DNA from: Sphingobacterium thalpophilum
GTDB taxonomy: Bacteria; Bacteroidota; Bacteroidia; Sphingobacteriales; Sphingobacteriaceae
DNA: 64,000 nt
Direction of reading: 5' to 3'
Assembly: GCF_901482695.1 (NCBI RefSeq)
Contig: NZ_LR590484.1
Location: 3,472,001 to 3,536,000 of the forward strand
The position numbers and the translations under genes were made by a program. Shown here piece by piece: positions 41,929 through 51,165 of this stretch (position 1 is its first letter; the number at the start of each line of letters is the position of its first letter). The notes beneath the pieces were generated by a model. The model worked only from the letters and a program-made list of their open reading frames with translations. It ran no database searches and was not told the DNA's origin.

Positions 41929-43040
41929 ATAAGGAACTACTAGAAAGATATATCATTGGGCATACCAATGAAGCAGAGAACAGGTTCATCCAAAGCTGGC
42001 TGGAGGAGGATGCAGACAACAGGGCAGAGTACCTGAAAGTAAAAAACGTATTGCTATCTTATCTATATGCCATGAATAAGGAGTTATTGGAAAGATATCT
42101 CGTAGGTGAAACAAACGAAGCGGAACGCGCTATCGTACAGGAATGGTTGGAAAAGGACGCTAATAATAGAGAGGCATACTTACAAATGAAAAAGTTATGG
42201 GATAGCTTACCCAAACCCTTGGAGGTACCAGAAGTGGATGTGGATAAAGCATGGATGGATTTTAAGGTCGCTAGGGATAAGCGGGCAGCGGAACGCGCTG
42301 GAGTGTCCGAAGGGAAGATCAAGGTAATGAAGTGGAACTGGTGGGTTGCGGCGAGCATTCTGTTGCTCTCTGTTCTGGGATTTTATGTGTTTGACCGTTC
42401 ACACCGGGAGCAAATGCTGCTGGTCAGCCAGGCGACTGTGCGGCAGGATTCATTACCTGACGGCTCTGCTGTCACACTCAATCGAAATACGGAAATGACC
42501 TACTCGAGCTCGTGGACCAATAAAAACAGAAATGTAGAGCTGAAAAAAGGGGAAGTATTTTTTCAGGTGCACAAGGACAAAAATCACCCTTTTGTGATTG
42601 CAACAGGCGCAACGAAGATCACCGTTTTGGGAACGAGTTTTAATGTACGTCGTCTAGCCCATGCCACCGAAGTGATCGTAGCGACAGGTCTGGTCAAAGT
42701 GGCCTATGCAGATAAGGAAATCCTGTTGCGACCCGAGCAGATGATCACGGTCAACGATACCGATACGATGCGCGTAGAAAAGAAAGCTGTACCGGATAAA
42801 TTCTACAAATACTATGTGGATAGGGAGTTTGTCTTTCAAAATACACCCTTACAGAAGGCTGTTGAATTGCTAAGCCGTGCATATGACTACCAGATCATTA
42901 TTGACCAACCGTCGGATAAAGAGCTTCTCCTGACAGCTACTTTTGAACAGAACAGCCTGACGGAGATACTTAAAGTGATACGGGAATCATTAGGACTAAA
43001 AGTCATTGTTAAAGATAAGGAAATTCACCTGACACGATAA
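41925..43040 (+). CDS. FecR-family anti-sigma factor with duplicated N-terminal sigma-binding segment
   Basis: A 371-residue inner-membrane regulator. Residues 1-44 and 50-93 are copies of one helical module: MNKELLERYIIGHTNEAE and MNKELLERYLVGETNEAE, then SWLEEDADNRAEYL and EWLEKDANNREAYL. In FecR proteins this N-terminal helical part holds the sigma factor, so this one has two. A membrane helix follows at about 137-156. Next comes the periplasmic FecR domain (FQVHKDKNHPFVIATGATKITVLGTSFNVR) and the C-terminal domain (FVFQNTPLQKAVELLSRAYDYQI). An internal start at ATG 42072 would give a normal single-module FecR, so two protein forms are possible. The sigma gene overlaps its start; the STN protein follows after 14 bases. 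Confidence 0.93.
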   Translation: MNKELLERYIIGHTNEAENRFIQSWLEEDADNRAEYLKVKNVLLSYLYAMNKELLERYLVGETNEAERAIVQEWLEKDANNREAYLQMKKLWDSLPKPLEVPEVDVDKAWMDFKVARDKRAAERAGVSEGKIKVMKWNWWVAASILLLSVLGFYVFDRSHREQMLLVSQATVRQDSLPDGSAVTLNRNTEMTYSSSWTNKNRNVELKKGEVFFQVHKDKNHPFVIATGATKITVLGTSFNVRRLAHATEVIVATGLVKVAYADKEILLRPEQMITVNDTDTMRVEKKAVPDKFYKYYVDREFVFQNTPLQKAVELLSRAYDYQIIIDQPSDKELLLTATFEQNSLTEILKVIRESLGLKVIVKDKEIHLTR

Positions 43041-43054
43041 TCTAAAGTGATACC

Positions 43055-44782
43055 ATGTTTTCGAAACGAAATTGTACAAACTGCATTATGATATTATTTG
43101 CTAATAGCGGAATCCGATTTTATATAATATTTCTACTGCTGAGCACCTCTTTAGGGGTGCTGGCACAGCAGAAACTCGCAGCAACAGTCAACATGCCCGC
43201 TTATCCAAAAACGACGGTAGGCGAAGTGTTTAAAGTCCTAAAGGAGCAACAGGATGTGCTGTTCTCCTTTAACGGGAATATCTTGCAGCTGGATAGCATC
43301 CTTTATCCTCAAGCTTACCGAGGTACATTGTATGGTTATCTCGATGAGTTATTGGGCAAAGAATATAGCTTTAAGGAATTGGGTAGACATATTATCGTGC
43401 AGTATACGCCTCAGCGCATGTCGGTGGATGTTGAAGTGCACACCCCTGCAAAAAACAGGGCGGTCATTACCGGATACGTCAAGAATATACGCACCAATAA
43501 TCCAGTTGCCAATGCCAGTATCTTTGACCGTAGTGCATTACTGTCGACCTTGAGTGACGACAATGGCTATTTCGAGCTCGATGTCAAGAAAAAAAGCAGC
43601 CTGATCGCTGTTAATGTCAGCAAGGAGACGTTCAGGGATACCAGCGTCATGGTGATTTTCCCTATTGAAGCGAGAGTAGGTCATAAGAAGAAGCGGGAAT
43701 ATGGCTATTTTGAAGGTTATGAGGAAGATCATGGCCTTTATCGCTCTTTCTTCGGCAGGGTTTTTCTATCGCCTGCCCAGCGGATACAAAGCATGAACCT
43801 TGGTGGGTTGTTCCTGTACAGTCCTTACCAGATCTCCATGACACCGGGGCTGAGTTCCCACGGTTTTATACGTTCACAGATTGTCAACAAGTTTTCCTTA
43901 AACATCATTGGCGGTGCTACGGCGGGAGTCAGCGGAGTAGAGTTGGGCGGGGTATTCAATATCAACCAGTATGATATGCGAGGGGTGCAGGTAGGGGGTG
44001 TGTTCAATGCTGTAGGCGGAAATGTCGGCGGTGCGCAGCTAGCGGGCATTGCCAATCGGGTTTTTGCCAGCGTGAACGGCGTGCAAGTTGCAGGCGTAAT
44101 CAACAAAGCTGATACAGTGCGTGGCGTACAGCTTGCGGGAATCGCAAATACGGCCAAAGAAGGTAAAGGAACCGTACAAATAGCTGGGTTATTAAATAAC
44201 AGCGCAGCCGATGTCGGCATTCAGGTTGCCGGTATAGTGAACAAGGCCCAAGGGGTCAAGGGCTTCCAGCTGGCAGGTATAGTCAACATCGCGGACAGTA
44301 ACGACTATCCAATCGGCTTGCTAAACCTGATCAAAAATGGAGAGCGGAACCTGTCCTTGGCAATAGATGAAGAAAGCTATCTGGGCCTGCAGTTTCGTTC
44401 GGGCGGTCGGGTCCTGTACAGCATCCTGTCGGTCCAAGCAGCGCTTGCAGATGATGGCCAATCGAAATATGCTTTTGAAGCGGGTTTGGGCGCAGTGCTG
44501 CTGCGCAGGAAGAAGTTTTCGGTACGCGGCGAAATAGTCTCACGCAACCATCTGACCGATAAATTTAAAATGCTGGATAATCACCGGTCTTCATTTCGGA
44601 TTATTCCCGCTTATCAGCTGAGCAACAGCCTGTCTTTATTTCTAGCACCGAGTTTTAACTATGCCGAAAAAGACGAAGATGCTCCATCTGCTGCGGGCAC
44701 ACAATGGAAAGCTTGGCGGCGGGACCGCACGAGAAACACCTTTTATGGGGGTGGAATGGCTGGGCTTATGTTAAAATTATAA
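43055..44782 (+). CDS. STN-domain protein with surface repeats, non-transporter partner of the FecR
   Basis: A 575-residue exported protein (signal peptide FYIIFLLLSTSLGVLAQ). An STN-like domain is at about 45-120 (TTVGEVFKVLKEQQDVLFSF, YRGTLYGYLDELLGKEYSF). A carboxypeptidase-D-like domain is at about 138-205 (ITGYVKNIRTNNPVANASIF). From about 290 to 420 there are eight or so repeats of the type GVQ(V/L)AGI(A/V)N, the pattern of LA_2272-type surface repeats. The last 150 residues look like outer-membrane strands. No TonB plug or 22-strand barrel is present. Coupled to a sigma/FecR pair, the STN domain should signal to the FecR as in TonB receptors, but the outer part is a repeat protein instead of a transporter. 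Its ligand is unknown. Confidence 0.8.
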   Translation: MFSKRNCTNCIMILFANSGIRFYIIFLLLSTSLGVLAQQKLAATVNMPAYPKTTVGEVFKVLKEQQDVLFSFNGNILQLDSILYPQAYRGTLYGYLDELLGKEYSFKELGRHIIVQYTPQRMSVDVEVHTPAKNRAVITGYVKNIRTNNPVANASIFDRSALLSTLSDDNGYFELDVKKKSSLIAVNVSKETFRDTSVMVIFPIEARVGHKKKREYGYFEGYEEDHGLYRSFFGRVFLSPAQRIQSMNLGGLFLYSPYQISMTPGLSSHGFIRSQIVNKFSLNIIGGATAGVSGVELGGVFNINQYDMRGVQVGGVFNAVGGNVGGAQLAGIANRVFASVNGVQVAGVINKADTVRGVQLAGIANTAKEGKGTVQIAGLLNNSAADVGIQVAGIVNKAQGVKGFQLAGIVNIADSNDYPIGLLNLIKNGERNLSLAIDEESYLGLQFRSGGRVLYSILSVQAALADDGQSKYAFEAGLGAVLLRRKKFSVRGEIVSRNHLTDKFKMLDNHRSSFRIIPAYQLSNSLSLFLAPSFNYAEKDEDAPSAAGTQWKAWRRDRTRNTFYGGGMAGLMLKL

Positions 44783-44847
44783 ATTTAAAAACTATTTCTC
44801 GGCGACAGCTGTTATACTTATAGCTTTTAAACATTTAACATTTATAT

Positions 44848-44880
44848 AAGCGCTCTTTGTCCCTTCGGCAAAGGGCGCTT
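44848..44880. terminator. Hairpin between convergent genes
   Basis: Twelve-base arms (AAGCGCTCTTTG / CAAAGGGCGCTT, one G-T pair) with a nine-base loop. It reaches the stop codon of the minus-strand gene at 44879 and lies 65 bases past the repeat-protein stop. T-runs are poor on both sides, so strength is uncertain. Confidence 0.5.
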
Positions 44881-45100
44881 ATCGTTTCTGAATGGTTTTC
44901 ACATAAAGCCGTTCGACTTTTTCCCGAGCCCAAGGTGTCTTGCGCAGGAAAGTCAGGGAGGACTTCACGCTGGGATTTTCATTGAAACACCGGATGTTTA
45001 TCCGGCGTCCCAATTCATCCCAGCCGTAATAATCGACAAGATATTCGATGATGGTATCTAGCCGTTTTCCATGTAAAGGATTATTGACTTGTTCTTGCAT
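44879..45100 (-). CDS. VF530/DUF2132-family small protein
   Basis: A 73-residue protein matching the VF530 family closely: [57 protein letters not shown]. The family is small, helical and possibly DNA-binding by structure; its role is unknown. ATG 45100 ([11 protein letters not shown]) is chosen because conserved sequence begins there; a longer frame from 45133 adds 11 unrelated residues. The start lies 20 bases inside the end of the FMN reductase gene, so the two are probably co-transcribed. Confidence 0.88.
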   Translation of the reverse strand: MQEQVNNPLHGKRLDTIIEYLVDYYGWDELGRRINIRCFNENPSVKSSLTFLRKTPWAREKVERLYVKTIQKR

Positions 45101-45617
45101 AAGGCAAAGATAGGAAATTTGCGAAATCATCAAGTTTTAAATGGAGCTGCTTGTCCCAAATATTCCCCGCTGCATCTAATTTTCCTTTAACTCCCTGGAT
45201 TAGGAGATTACCTCTCGGATCAAGCTTGGCACCGAGTCCTTCCATAATGCGCTGTAGCTCCAGATGCGCAGTTTTGCCCTGCGCTGATGCAGTGATGATG
45301 CTTACAGCTTTGTCGGCGAACACGGTCGTAGCGGCACACCATTCGAGCAGGTTTTTTAGTCCGCTGGGCACACTGAAAATATATTCCGGACTGCTGATTA
45401 AAATTAGGTCAGCGTCTTGAATGACCTGGCGTAAAGCAATAATTTCTATCGGTGGTTGCAACCGGCTTTCCTCCGGATCAAATGGAGGCAGCTCCTTGAG
45501 GCGGTCGAACAATGTAAGCTGAACTTCGGGATGTAGCTGCTGCTGCAAGTGGCGGACAACCTGATGATTGGAGGAGTTTCCACTTGCACTGCCTATGATC
45601 GCAAAAATAGTTTTCAT
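45081..45617 (-). CDS. NADPH-dependent FMN reductase-family flavoprotein
   Basis: A 178-residue flavodoxin-like enzyme. The N-terminal phosphate loop for FMN reads [17 protein letters not shown]. The later [24 protein letters not shown] matches the family's flavin-site segment (SPEYNxSxPxxLKNxLDW). Members reduce FMN, quinones, azo dyes or chromate with NAD(P)H. ATG 45617 is preferred to the TTG one codon upstream. It is followed by the overlapping VF530-family gene, a pairing I cannot explain functionally. Confidence 0.88.
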   Translation of the reverse strand: MKTIFAIIGSASGNSSNHQVVRHLQQQLHPEVQLTLFDRLKELPPFDPEESRLQPPIEIIALRQVIQDADLILISSPEYIFSVPSGLKNLLEWCAATTVFADKAVSIITASAQGKTAHLELQRIMEGLGAKLDPRGNLLIQGVKGKLDAAGNIWDKQLHLKLDDFANFLSLPYARTSQ

Positions 45618-45829
45618 CAATATCTAATTAGCTTGTATCTATGTGCTGGACCCATGAATGTCATTTATCAAAAGGACTTTCAGTACAGTCTATTCTTATT
45701 GATCATGACCACGGTGATTCCATCGTAACTTTTTCTGTTATTACAGAAAGAGCTAAATTACAATTCTGCATTTAAATGGCCTTATTGTTTTTGGAGATAA
45801 AAACTTTTTCCTTTTACGGATTAAGTTTA

Positions 45830-45837
45830 TACTTTTG
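45830..45837 (+). promoter_or_regulatory. -7 box ahead of the second sigma gene
   Basis: TACTTTTG matches TAnnTTTG exactly, 43 bases before ATG 45881. A clear -33 box is not seen. Transcription from here would start near 45844, excluding the in-frame start at 45776 and supporting the shorter sigma protein. An imperfect inverted repeat (45729-45752) lies further upstream. Confidence 0.45.
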
Positions 45838-45880
45838 GAATCAAGGAAGTACATTCACTAAAATACGGATTATAGGCTTT

Positions 45881-46441
45881 ATGATGAGAAATAAATTGGG
45901 GTACCGCTTGTTGTGGGAACGGATTCGTACAGGAGATGAGACGGCCTTTTTTGATCTGTATGCTGCCCTATATCAAGAGCTTGTGAATTTCGGAATCCGG
46001 ACCTGTGGAGATACGGATCTGGCGAGCGAAGCGACGGACCAGGTGTTTGTAAAGATCTGGGAAAAGAGAGCGCAGCTCGAGCGGGTCGATAATGTGCAGT
46101 CCTACCTCATTACCTTTCTAAAACGCCGTATGTTGAGGCTTCTGGAGAAACAGCATAAAATCAATACTGCCCTTCAGAATGTCAAGGCTGAAGACGAATG
46201 GATTGAGATGCCTTATGAGGAGTTTGTCATCAAAGTGCAGACCAATGAAATCATTCAGATACGCCTGAAGGAGGCTCTGGAAAAGTTGACATTCCGTCAA
46301 AAACAGTTGGTCAATCTTAAATTTTTTGAAGGTTTTTCTTACGAAAAGATCGCCGAACTGACCCAAATGTCCGTTAAGACCGCCTACAATACCTTATATG
46401 AAGCCCTCAAAATCCTTAGGGAAGAGCTAAAAGACCTATAA
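45881..46441 (+). CDS. ECF RNA polymerase sigma-70 factor
   Basis: A 186-residue ECF sigma factor of the Bacteroidota group that serves SusC/FecR systems. Region 2 is at about 5-75 (LWERIRTGDETAFFDLYAALYQELVNFG, then ASEATDQVFVKIWEKRAQL). Region 4 is at about 130-180 (LEKLTFRQKQLVNLKFFEGFSYEKIAELTQMSVKTAYNTLYEALKILREEL). ATG 45881 begins at the first conserved helix; the open frame extends to 45776, but that part is unlike sigma factors and lies upstream of the probable promoter. FecR follows after 174 bases rather than overlapping. It should drive the SusC/SusD genes at 47822-52782. Confidence 0.93.
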   Translation: MMRNKLGYRLLWERIRTGDETAFFDLYAALYQELVNFGIRTCGDTDLASEATDQVFVKIWEKRAQLERVDNVQSYLITFLKRRMLRLLEKQHKINTALQNVKAEDEWIEMPYEEFVIKVQTNEIIQIRLKEALEKLTFRQKQLVNLKFFEGFSYEKIAELTQMSVKTAYNTLYEALKILREELKDL

Positions 46442-46615
46442 TCTATTCGCATCGAAATTCGACCTCAGGCGGCTGCTGCCGAATCCATGGTTTCACATCA
46501 TTTTTTATCTACTTTAAAATAAAATGTGCTGTATTTCAGTGTTTTATAAGATATTTTGTTTTTTTCTTAGGAAAAGGAAAGCATTTTGGACACTATAAGA
46601 TAAATACCGCATAGC

Positions 46616-47719
46616 ATGAGCCAAAAAGATTATAAACAGTTAGAAGATTTTTTGATTGACGATACTTTCCAGAAGTATTGTTCGGGAGAAGACAAAAACT
46701 GTGTACTGTATTGGCAGCAATATAGCTTAAACCATCCTGAGCAGGCAGAGATGATCCAAAAAGCCAAGCGCTTATACCAGATATTGGTCGGAAACCGTAG
46801 GTCTGTACATGAACAACTTGAAAGACTGAAAACCGATCTGCGAGCCAAGCCGGCTGCTCCTTTACGCATTTTGGGGATGAATTGGCGCAAATGGGCAGCA
46901 GTAGCGGCAGTAGTTACCGCGCTGACAGTTGGTGGCATTTGGTATTATTCACAGCCTACGATAGACACTACTGTACAGCCTATGACTTCAGTAGGACGAA
47001 CTTACCAAACCAAAAAAGGAGAAAAGAAGAACTTTGAGCTGGCTGATGGTAGCACGGTCACCTTAAACTCAGCCAGCCGGCTCGAGTTGTCGGCCGATTT
47101 TAATCAGACAGAGCGCGTAGTGAGATTGGTAGGCGAAGGGTACTTTCATGTGGCGAAAGACAGGAAAAAACCGTTCGTGGTGCAAGCTTCGGATTTCGAT
47201 ATCAAAGTATTGGGTACTTCGTTCAATGTGAAAAGTTATCCTGACGAACCTACAGCAGAAGCTCTGTTGGTGGAAGGTGCTATTGAAATGACAAGTAAAG
47301 GCTCGCGGGAGAATTCAGTTATCATCAAGCCGAACCAAAAGATTACCGTTTTTAAACATCGGGATGCAGTCATAGCTGCGGCGGACAAAGTAACAAAGTC
47401 AGCCGGAGATAAATTGCCGATCAAAGAGATTGCCATCGAGAATATTCCGGTAGTGGAATCAAATAGAGTTGAAATACCAGATATCGCATGGAAGGAAAAC
47501 AGGCTCGAAATCGTGGACCAGGACTTCGAATCTTTGCGCCGGACACTCGAACGCTGGTACGATGTAGATATACGGCTTCAAGGTGGCCGGCTGAAGGATT
47601 ATCGTTTTACAGCAACCTTTAGCAAAGAGAATATCTCACAGGTATTGGCAGCCCTACAGAAAGTTGAACCTTTTAAATATGAAATATATGGGAGAAAAGT
47701 AACTATTTCAGAAAAGTAA
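46616..47719 (+). CDS. FecR-family anti-sigma factor
   Basis: A 367-residue inner-membrane anti-sigma factor of standard layout. It has an N-terminal helical cytoplasmic part (about 1-85, YKQLEDFLIDDTFQKYCSGEDKNCVLYWQQY), a membrane helix at about 90-109 and a periplasmic FecR domain (EGYFHVAKDRKKPFVVQASDFDIKVLGTSFNVKSYP). The C-terminal domain reads LEIVDQDFESLRRTLERWYDVDIRL. It has one sigma-binding module, unlike the FecR at 41925. It should pass the signal from the STN domain of the following SusC to the preceding sigma factor. Confidence 0.94.
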   Translation: MSQKDYKQLEDFLIDDTFQKYCSGEDKNCVLYWQQYSLNHPEQAEMIQKAKRLYQILVGNRRSVHEQLERLKTDLRAKPAAPLRILGMNWRKWAAVAAVVTALTVGGIWYYSQPTIDTTVQPMTSVGRTYQTKKGEKKNFELADGSTVTLNSASRLELSADFNQTERVVRLVGEGYFHVAKDRKKPFVVQASDFDIKVLGTSFNVKSYPDEPTAEALLVEGAIEMTSKGSRENSVIIKPNQKITVFKHRDAVIAAADKVTKSAGDKLPIKEIAIENIPVVESNRVEIPDIAWKENRLEIVDQDFESLRRTLERWYDVDIRLQGGRLKDYRFTATFSKENISQVLAALQKVEPFKYEIYGRKVTISEK

Positions 47720-47720
47720 A

Positions 47721-47746
47721 AAGGATGGTGGACCAACACCATCCTT
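47721..47746 (+). promoter_or_regulatory. Hairpin between fecR and susC
   Basis: Ten-base perfect arms (AAGGATGGTG / CACCATCCTT) with a six-base loop, starting two bases after the FecR stop. CATTGAAA follows instead of a T-run. It occupies the same place as the hairpin at 585-608 in the first FecR-SusC system. Confidence 0.5.
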
Positions 47747-47821
47747 CATTGAAAAAATGATTAACCAAAAGCAGCAACATTGGGTGTGCTGCTCAATTTT
47801 AATTTTAACCAACACTAAAAT

Positions 47822-50800
47822 ATGATTAAAAATTGCTTATTGCAAATGCGCAATGGATATATTGTGCATTTTAGATTCATTATCCGGATGAAACTAGCCT
47901 TAATTATGACTACGTGTGCTATTATGAATGTGTCGGCAAACGTATTTTCCCAACAGAAAGTCTCTTTAGATGTCCAAAAAACAAAACTGAGCAGAGTACT
48001 TAAGATGATCGAAGCGCAGAGTGACTATTACTTTGTCTATAACTCGACCAACGAGAATTTAAATAAAGAAGTGTCGGTCAATGTGACGAATAGTAAAGTC
48101 CTGGATGTCCTGAGCAAACTTTTCAATAAAAGTGGACTGGTCTATTCGGTATCCAAAGAAGGTCTTGTGGTGATCAGCCAGCAGCAGCAAGTTGCGGTAG
48201 CTGGACAAGTGACCGACGACAAGGGCAATCCACTGGCAGGCGCCAGCGTTCGCGTTAAAGGCACCGCAGTAGGTCGGGCGACAGATATCAACGGGCGGTT
48301 TAGTATCGAGGCATCTACTGGAAATATTCTTATTGTTTCTTTTGCAGGCTACACTTCTCAGGAGGTCGCGGTCACCAAGGAAAGCGATATGAAAATAGTA
48401 CTGCTGGAAGACAACCGTATGCTCAACGAGGTCGTGGTGACAGCACTCGGGCAGAAGAAAGAAAAACGGTCACTGGGTTATTCGGTAACACAGGTGGCGG
48501 GCGAGTCCTTGACAACGGCGCGCGAAAATAATGTGATGAATACTTTGGCAGGAAAAGTTGCCGGTTTGGACATTAGCAGTACGGCTGGGGGTGCCGGTGC
48601 GGCAACGAACGTGACGATACGTGGGGTCTCTAGTTTGAATCAAACTAATCAGCCTTTATACGTTATAAACGGTATACCCATGGAAAGCAAACCGGTAGGT
48701 CTAAACAATGGTAATTCTAAGGGCAATTCGGGTAGCCAATGGGATAATGCACCCGATCTCGGAGACGCCATAAGCAATATCAATCCGGACGACATCGAGA
48801 GTATTTCTGTTTTGAAAGGTGCAGCGGCTTCGGCGTTGTATGGGTCGCGGGCGAAAGCAGGAGTAATTCTAATAACGACAAAATCAGGTAAAGGGAATTC
48901 AATAGATTTTAGTAGCAATTATGTTGCTGAGAGAATAATCGACCAGACTGACTGGCAGACAGAATATGGTCACGGTGGTGGAGGTATCAAACCCGCCAAT
49001 ATCGATAATGCCTTATCTACGGGGGCAAGTAGCTGGGGAGCAAAATTAGATGGTTCTCCGGTTCTCCAATTTGATGGAAAGGAAAGGCCTTACTCGCTGC
49101 AAAAAGGTAATCTGGGGCGTTTCTATCGTACTGGAAATACATGGACAAACACCATTGCGCTGAATAAATCGTTCGAAGGCGGCTCTATTCGCCTTTCTGG
49201 TACCGATGTAAAAAATAAATCGGTCGTTCCAAATTCAGGACTTGATCGGCAGTCATTTAATTTGGCTGGATTATTTGAGCCATTGAAGGGGCTGACAGTT
49301 GATGGACGGATCAATCTAATCTATGAGCAGGTCAAGAATAGACCGATGCTTTCTGACGGAGCTGGAAATGCCAATTTTAACGTGATGTTTCTACCGACAT
49401 CCATCAATGTGAATGATCTCAAGCCATGGAAGGACGAAAATGGCAAAGAAATCGGTTATTCTGGAAACGTCTATGCAACGAACCCTTGGTTTGCCGCCTA
49501 TGAATTTCAAAATAATACCGATCGAAGGCGCACAATCAGTTCCCTGACAGCAAAATATACGCTGGATAATGGGCTGTTTTTTCAAGGCCGTGCAGGACGC
49601 GATTCCTATGCGGACCGCTATAAAAATGTAGTGGCTTCGGGTACCGCCTATTATACCAGGGGTAAGATCTCCGAACAGAACACAAACTTTGATGACATCA
49701 ACGCGGATATTTTAATCGGTCAGCAGTTCACTTTCGGAGATATTTCCATTACCCCTAATATCGGTGCGAGCTATCGGAACACCAAAACCAAACAGATAAC
49801 CAATAATGGAGTTGACCTTGCCGTATTTGGCAATTATAATATTACCAATGCGAAAAACCAATCTTTGGAGTATAACGAATCAGAGCAGGAAACTCAATCG
49901 GCGTATGGAACCCTGGAATTTGCTTATAAAGACGTTCTTTACTTAACGGGGAGCCTTCGTTCGGATTGGTTCTCCACACTCGCGGCCTCCGGATACGACA
50001 ATAAACTAAATTCGGTTTACCCATCAATTTCAGGCTCATTTGTGTATTCAGAATATCTAAAGGCTCCGTGGCTCAACTTTGGCAAGCTGCGGGCAGGTTA
50101 TGCCACGGTCGGTCAGGCTACCGATCCTTACCAAACATTACTGGGATATCGCCTCAGAAGTGAAAGTTTGAATGAAACACCGCTTGGTATCATTGACAAT
50201 ACGCGCATCCCGAATCCCGAACTCATTGCTTCGTCTGCTTCAGAATTCGAAATCGGAACAGAGCTGCGTTTATTCAATGATCGTATCAATGTTGATTTAA
50301 CCTGGTATAACAAGAAGTCGAAAAACGAAATTACCTATATTACGACTCCATCTTCCAGTGGCTTTAGCGCTGCAGTGTTAAACGCAGGCGAAATGCAAAA
50401 TAAAGGCTTTGAAGCATTGATTGCTGCGACAATTATAAAAAATGGAAAATTTAAATGGATTTCGTCTCTCAATGGCTCTTATAATGATAACAAGATATTG
50501 TCGCTGGCTGACGGATTCAACTTTCAGTCTGTCGCCATGTCGCGCACAGGTGCCGGCTCGGTGGCAAACGTGAAAGGTTATGCTGCATTTCAGGTCATGG
50601 CTTTCGATAATAAATATGACGAAAATGGCAATATTGTATTACTCGCCGACAAAAGATCTCCCGAGAGAGGCGAATTAACAGCCTATGGGTCCGCGTTTAA
50701 TAAGTGGTTTGCAGGTTGGAACAACGAGTTTTCGTACGACAGGTTTAATTTGTCTTTTCTAATTGATGGTAAATGGGGAGGCAAGCTGTTCTCTGCGACA

Positions 50801-51163
50801 GATTATTATGGATATGTCTTTGGATTGCATAAAGGAACGCTGGACAAACGGGAAGAGTATGGAGCAAATGCTCCTACCTATTATACTAATGTTGCCAATA
50901 ACACATCAAAGATTTTTGTTCATAGTGCTGATTTTATCAAACTTAGACAGATAATATTGGGGTACACGTTCCCTTCGAGCTTGTTTAACAATAAAATCAA
51001 ATCTATTAATGTCAGTGCGGTAGGCCGTAACCTGTTTGTCTTCATGAAAAAGACGGATAATGTCGATCCCGAGTCAAGCTATAATGCGACGTTTCCGGGA
51101 TTGGAGTTAGGCGGAGTACCGGCTGTACGTACCTATGGAATTAACTTAAGTGCTAAATTTTAG
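47822..51163 (+). CDS. SusC/RagA-family TonB-dependent receptor with STN signalling domain
   Basis: An 1113-residue outer-membrane transporter. It has a long leader with a signal peptide (MKLALIMTTCAIMNVSANVFSQ), an STN domain at about 48-115 (LSRVLKMIEAQSDYYFVYN, VLDVLSKLFNKSGLVYSV) and a carboxypeptidase-D-like domain at about 125-200. The plug shows EVVVTALGQKKEKRSLGYSVTQV and ASALYGSRAKAGVILITTKSG, before the barrel. The TALGQKKEKRSLGYS plug class is common in SusC proteins paired with the SusD-like_2 lipoprotein type, as here. Signalling is through the upstream FecR and sigma. The next gene starts 2 bases after the stop. No enzymes follow, so the substrate is unknown. Confidence 0.95.
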   Translation: MIKNCLLQMRNGYIVHFRFIIRMKLALIMTTCAIMNVSANVFSQQKVSLDVQKTKLSRVLKMIEAQSDYYFVYNSTNENLNKEVSVNVTNSKVLDVLSKLFNKSGLVYSVSKEGLVVISQQQQVAVAGQVTDDKGNPLAGASVRVKGTAVGRATDINGRFSIEASTGNILIVSFAGYTSQEVAVTKESDMKIVLLEDNRMLNEVVVTALGQKKEKRSLGYSVTQVAGESLTTARENNVMNTLAGKVAGLDISSTAGGAGAATNVTIRGVSSLNQTNQPLYVINGIPMESKPVGLNNGNSKGNSGSQWDNAPDLGDAISNINPDDIESISVLKGAAASALYGSRAKAGVILITTKSGKGNSIDFSSNYVAERIIDQTDWQTEYGHGGGGIKPANIDNALSTGASSWGAKLDGSPVLQFDGKERPYSLQKGNLGRFYRTGNTWTNTIALNKSFEGGSIRLSGTDVKNKSVVPNSGLDRQSFNLAGLFEPLKGLTVDGRINLIYEQVKNRPMLSDGAGNANFNVMFLPTSINVNDLKPWKDENGKEIGYSGNVYATNPWFAAYEFQNNTDRRRTISSLTAKYTLDNGLFFQGRAGRDSYADRYKNVVASGTAYYTRGKISEQNTNFDDINADILIGQQFTFGDISITPNIGASYRNTKTKQITNNGVDLAVFGNYNITNAKNQSLEYNESEQETQSAYGTLEFAYKDVLYLTGSLRSDWFSTLAASGYDNKLNSVYPSISGSFVYSEYLKAPWLNFGKLRAGYATVGQATDPYQTLLGYRLRSESLNETPLGIIDNTRIPNPELIASSASEFEIGTELRLFNDRINVDLTWYNKKSKNEITYITTPSSSGFSAAVLNAGEMQNKGFEALIAATIIKNGKFKWISSLNGSYNDNKILSLADGFNFQSVAMSRTGAGSVANVKGYAAFQVMAFDNKYDENGNIVLLADKRSPERGELTAYGSAFNKWFAGWNNEFSYDRFNLSFLIDGKWGGKLFSATDYYGYVFGLHKGTLDKREEYGANAPTYYTNVANNTSKIFVHSADFIKLRQIILGYTFPSSLFNNKIKSINVSAVGRNLFVFMKKTDNVDPESSYNATFPGLELGGVPAVRTYGINLSAKF

Positions 51164-51165
51164 TT

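Noticed and set aside
43930..44310. Repeated units considered as CRISPR or tandem DNA repeat
   Set aside because: The repetition is at protein level (GVQxAGIxN) with variable codons and no constant spacer length.
45776..45880. N-terminal extension of the second sigma factor
   Set aside because: The 35 extra residues do not look like sigma region 2 and lie partly upstream of the -7 box at 45830.
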